Shown one piece after another: positions 15,067 to 16,956 of a stretch of DNA of 16,956 nt. The notes below the pieces were generated by a model, which was not told where the DNA came from, did not search any database, and was given only the letters and a program-made list of their open reading frames with translations. The stretch's first letter is position 1, and the number at the start of each line of letters is the position of its first letter. Both the position numbers and the translations under genes were made by a program. The stretch is from Candidatus Methanofilum arcanum (GTDB taxonomy: Archaea; Halobacteriota; Methanomicrobia; Methanomicrobiales; Methanospirillaceae), in assembly GCA_031285085.1 (NCBI GenBank), contig JAITWW010000009.1:1-16956 (forward strand), in the 5' to 3' direction.

Positions 15067-15914
15067 TTGAAGAGATCTATGCAATTGAAACCCTTGCCAT
15101 GGGAACAACATGGGTCCATCGACTTGATGCACGCTTAAAAATAATTCTTGTATTCGCAATCATCATTGTCATGGTTTCATGCCCAATTCGTCCGGAGGTT
15201 TGGATATCAGGTCTCATAGCCATGATTCCATGTGCAGTGTTGTGGCTTTCTGCCAAATTTCCTCTTGGCACATATGCCAGGCGTCTTTTCCTTATTTTGC
15301 CCTTTGGCCTGTTTGTTATTGTTTTTCAGGTTTTTTATCCAAATCAGCTATTTGAGAGTGTAACTATCCTTTATTCTCTGCCACTTGTTTTTTTTTCGAT
15401 ATCTATCTACGCTGAGTCTCTATTATTTGCACAGATCCTTCTTGTGAAGTTCCTTGTTTGTATCTCATATATCATCCTCCTTTCTTCAACAACAACGATG
15501 CAGGATCTTTTGATTGGAGGAAGACGGCTTGGCCTCCCTGCAGAGATGACACTTGTTATTGGGTTGATGGTTCGGTACCTGTTTGTCGCTGCTGGGATGT
15601 TTCAACGTGTTCAGAATATGTTTTTAGTTCGATTTTTTTCACCACTTGCAACGCATCTTCCCTATCGCTACCGCTTATCTGTGCTTGCATATGCGACTGG
15701 GACTTTGTTTCTTCGAAGTTATGAACAAGGAGAGCGTGTGTATATGAGCATGTTATGCAGAGGATATGGAAAGGATTCATACTTGCATGTCTCCAACAAG
15801 CCATTTACAAAACAAGAGTGGATGTTTGTTGTATGTTCTTTGGTGTTTTGTATAGGAGTGATGGTACTGCAGTTTATAGGCACAGAAATCATGTACACGA
15901 TGAATTTCGCATAA
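15063..15914 (+). CDS. cbiQ: Cobalt/nickel ECF transporter permease CbiQ (EcfT)
   Basis: The transmembrane coupling subunit (283 residues) linking CbiO to CbiM. It begins (M)IEEIYAIE and HRLDARLK, typical of CbiQ, followed by several hydrophobic segments and the coupling-helix motif CRGYGKD near residue 237, the position of the EcfT Ala-Arg-Gly signature (here Cys-Arg-Gly). I chose GTG 15063, which overlaps the cbiO stop as GTGA and has AAGGAGGAGG at 15041-15050 upstream. A GTG at 15030 in the same frame would place the ribosome-binding site inside the gene. It ends the operon. Translational coupling to cbiO is likely. Confidence 0.92.
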   Translation: MIEEIYAIETLAMGTTWVHRLDARLKIILVFAIIIVMVSCPIRPEVWISGLIAMIPCAVLWLSAKFPLGTYARRLFLILPFGLFVIVFQVFYPNQLFESVTILYSLPLVFFSISIYAESLLFAQILLVKFLVCISYIILLSSTTTMQDLLIGGRRLGLPAEMTLVIGLMVRYLFVAAGMFQRVQNMFLVRFFSPLATHLPYRYRLSVLAYATGTLFLRSYEQGERVYMSMLCRGYGKDSYLHVSNKPFTKQEWMFVVCSLVFCIGVMVLQFIGTEIMYTMNFA

Positions 15915-16068
15915 TGAGGGTGTTACCATGTCATACTGTTTTAGCGTATTTTAGACCTCTCAAACCATCTGACGAGGGAAGACGGTTCAAGAGGTATCAA
16001 CATCCGCTATTAGAGTAACCAGGGGACAGCAAATACGAAAATGGACAACCATTCGACGGGTATGCAAG

Positions 16069-16088
16069 CCTCGCCAAGCACGGCGAGG
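16069..16088. other. Hairpin in tail of repeat copy A
   Basis: CCTCGCC (16069-16075) and GGCGAGG (16082-16088) form a perfect 7-bp stem with a 6-nt loop. Outside it, GGTA at 16059-16062 can pair with TACC at 16096-16099, giving a longer interrupted stem. No T-run follows, so it is not a typical terminator. Confidence 0.6.
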
Positions 16089-16200
16089 GCGTGCCTACCG
16101 TGGAACCATCCTCCTGCGTCGGATGATTCGAGAGGTATAAAACACCCGAACTGGAAAGTAATCAGGGGATAGCAAATACGAAAATGGACAAACATTCGAC

Positions 16201-16227
16201 GGGTATGCAAGCAAAGCGAGCATACCC
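16201..16227. other. Hairpin in tail of repeat copy B
   Basis: GGGTATGC (16201-16208) and GCATACCC (16220-16227) form a perfect 8-bp stem with an 11-nt loop. The left arm lies within the 50-bp repeated core, while the right arm is specific to copy B. The stem therefore differs from that of copy A at nearly the same place. Confidence 0.6.
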
Positions 16228-16241
16228 TGATGGCTTTTACT

Positions 16242-16262
16242 ACATTTTTTCGCAAAAAATGT
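16242..16262 (+). terminator. T/A hairpin between repeat and surface-protein gene
   Basis: ACATTTTTT (16242-16250), loop CGC, then AAAAAATGT (16254-16262) form a perfect 9-bp stem. A second small copy, TTTT-CGC-AAAA, follows at 16262-16272. The T-run on either strand could end transcription from the cbi operon or isolate the next gene. A regulator-binding palindrome is the other option. Confidence 0.4.
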
Positions 16263-16272
16263 TTTCGCAAAA

Positions 16273-16286
16273 ATTTATGTGCACAT
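16273..16286 (+). promoter_or_regulatory. Putative promoter of the secreted repeat protein
   Basis: The TATA-like ATTTATGT (16273-16280) is centred about 27 bp before ATG 16304, as expected for a leaderless archaeal transcript; no ribosome-binding site precedes the ATG. The 10-bp palindrome ATGTGCACAT (16277-16286) overlaps it and could be an operator. Confidence 0.35.
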
Positions 16287-16303
16287 GAATCATTAGTACA
16301 TGC

Positions 16304-16956
16304 ATGATAAAGAAGAGTTTTTTCCATATTATCTTCATTATAACGCTAGCAATAACGCTGCCAGCGTGTGCCGTAAGTGCTGTGGATTTCGTCACAACTG
16401 TGGCGACAGATGTGACTATCACCACAGCTGTGGCGACAGATGTAACGGCCACAGAGGCCATCCTCCATGGGGAAATCACAGATATAGCAGGAGAACCAAG
16501 CGTTGATGTGTTCTTCAAATATGGAACAAGTCCAGCAGCTCTTACAAGTTCTACGCCTCCAGTAACACTTTTGAGTGCTGGTGTGTTCGATGCTGCCATT
16601 TTTAATCTCGAACCATATACCTTCTATTACTACCGAGCCTGTGCCACAACTGCTACAGGAGATGGTTGTGTCATTCCTCCTAGGATGTTTAAGACACCAT
16701 CACTGACACCAAGGCCAGAAATTTTCACAGATGCGGCGGCAGTTGCTACAGCCACAGGTATCACCCTCAATGGACATATCGATGATATGGGAGGAGAGCC
16801 AAGTCTTAACGTATTCTTCAAATATGGGACGGATTTTAATCTTGGAGTATATAGCCGTGCAAAGGCAGGAACACTCTTGGGTACTGGTGTGTTCAGTGCT
16901 ACCATTTCCGATCTCAATCCAGAAATTTCCTATTACTTCCAAGCCTGTACCACAAC
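16304..16956 (+). CDS. Secreted cell-surface protein with fibronectin-III-like repeats (3' end outside the window)
   Basis: An open frame starting at ATG 16304 and still open at the window edge (217 complete codons). The N terminus MIKKSFFHIIFIITLAITLP followed by ACAVSA is a signal peptide: two lysines, a hydrophobic core, then a probable AVSA cleavage site. LPAC could alternatively be a lipobox. After a short Thr/Val/Ala linker come two beta-rich repeats about 101 residues apart, each with an LHG/LNG start, GEPS...VFFKYGT in the middle and a YYYRAC/YYFQAC end, like fibronectin-III modules of archaeal surface proteins. Small open frames in other phases over this stretch are shadows. Likely an exported surface or adhesin-like protein; total size is unknown. 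Confidence 0.8.
   Translation, partial: MIKKSFFHIIFIITLAITLPACAVSAVDFVTTVATDVTITTAVATDVTATEAILHGEITDIAGEPSVDVFFKYGTSPAALTSSTPPVTLLSAGVFDAAIFNLEPYTFYYYRACATTATGDGCVIPPRMFKTPSLTPRPEIFTDAAAVATATGITLNGHIDDMGGEPSLNVFFKYGTDFNLGVYSRAKAGTLLGTGVFSATISDLNPEISYYFQACTT

Larger units (their letters stand above)
15963..16233. repeat. Two tandem copies of a ~142-bp hairpin-bearing repeat
   Basis: Copy A starts with AACCATC at 15963 and copy B with AACCATC at 16104. A 50-bp core at 16020-16069 recurs at 16163-16212 with only two differences (offset 143). Weaker similarity (AGAGGTAT and flanking bases, AGTAAYCAGGGG) covers the first 60 bp of each copy. The two tails differ, but both form a hairpin: 16069-16088 in A and 16201-16227 in B. 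This may be a structured non-coding RNA, a MITE-like remnant or a dispersed intergenic repeat. Which of these cannot be decided from one locus. Confidence 0.7.
15915..16303. other. 389-bp intergenic region: tandem repeats, hairpins and promoter, no gene
   Basis: Nothing here looks like a protein gene; open frames are short and lack coding character. The contents are two tandem copies of a roughly 142-bp repeat (15963-16233), each ending in a hairpin, then a palindromic T/A hairpin (16242-16262) and an AT-rich promoter zone for the next gene. The repeat section is visibly richer in G and C than the flanking intergenic DNA. Confidence 0.6.

Noticed and set aside
16010..16327. 105-codon minus-strand open frame across the repeat region
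   Set aside because: It runs through the tandem repeat and its hairpins and through the promoter of the secreted-protein gene. Its sequence looks like translated repeat, not a protein family.
16300..16506. 68-codon plus-strand open frame starting at 16300
   Set aside because: It overlaps the secreted protein in another phase. The frame from 16304 has a signal peptide and repeated domains, so this one is a shadow.

Overview
The window looks like a piece of a methanogenic archaeon chromosome, most likely of the order Methanomicrobiales. The evidence is an HdrA-family flavoprotein, the archaeal type of phosphopantetheine adenylyltransferase, an archaeal Trm1, an archaeal-style tyrosine recombinase, TATA-like promoters with short or absent leaders, a cobalt/nickel ECF transporter and an FdhD-family protein. 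The order-level placement is inference from gene content and protein style, not from a marker gene. No rRNA, tRNA, CRISPR array or intact insertion sequence was seen.

Layout. Positions 1-218 hold no convincing gene but contain an AT-rich imperfect palindrome and a 13-bp direct repeat. A tightly packed minus-strand operon (3920 down to 219) encodes a gamma-carbonic-anhydrase-fold protein, a short HdrA-like flavo-iron-sulfur protein, an aIF-2B/MtnA-type isomerase and a membrane-anchored cysteine-rich DUF116 protein. coaD (3951-4415) diverges from this operon and converges on a XerA-like recombinase (4511-5443, minus). A DUF2284 cysteine-rich protein (5499-6098, minus) diverges from a plus-strand sulfur-handling operon (about 6217-10446). 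That operon holds LarE, an 880-residue fusion of a Zn-ribbon/PUA-like/PAPS-reductase-like PP-loop protein to a complete SufS-type cysteine desulfurase, and a divergent FdhD-like protein. A winged-helix regulator (10702-11103) converges on rpiA (11118-11783, minus), which diverges from trm1 (11885-13003). A cbiM-cbiN(PDGLE)-cbiO-cbiQ transport operon follows (13110-15914). A 389-bp gap holds two tandem copies of a roughly 142-bp repeat with hairpins, and the window ends inside a secreted protein with fibronectin-III-like repeats (16304 to the edge).

How the genes may work together. The most striking region is 5499-10446. The cysteine desulfurase domain can generate persulfide sulfur. The attached PP-loop domain can adenylate a substrate for thiolation, and a putative PUA-like module suggests that this substrate could be RNA. 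LarE is a second PP-loop sulfur transferase, and FdhD-family proteins carry sulfur from a desulfurase to the molybdenum/tungsten cofactor. The FdhD-like protein here has lost residues I expect in that family. I infer a dedicated sulfur-relay operon whose final acceptor is not evident from sequence. The cobalt/nickel importer would supply metal for corrinoids or F430.
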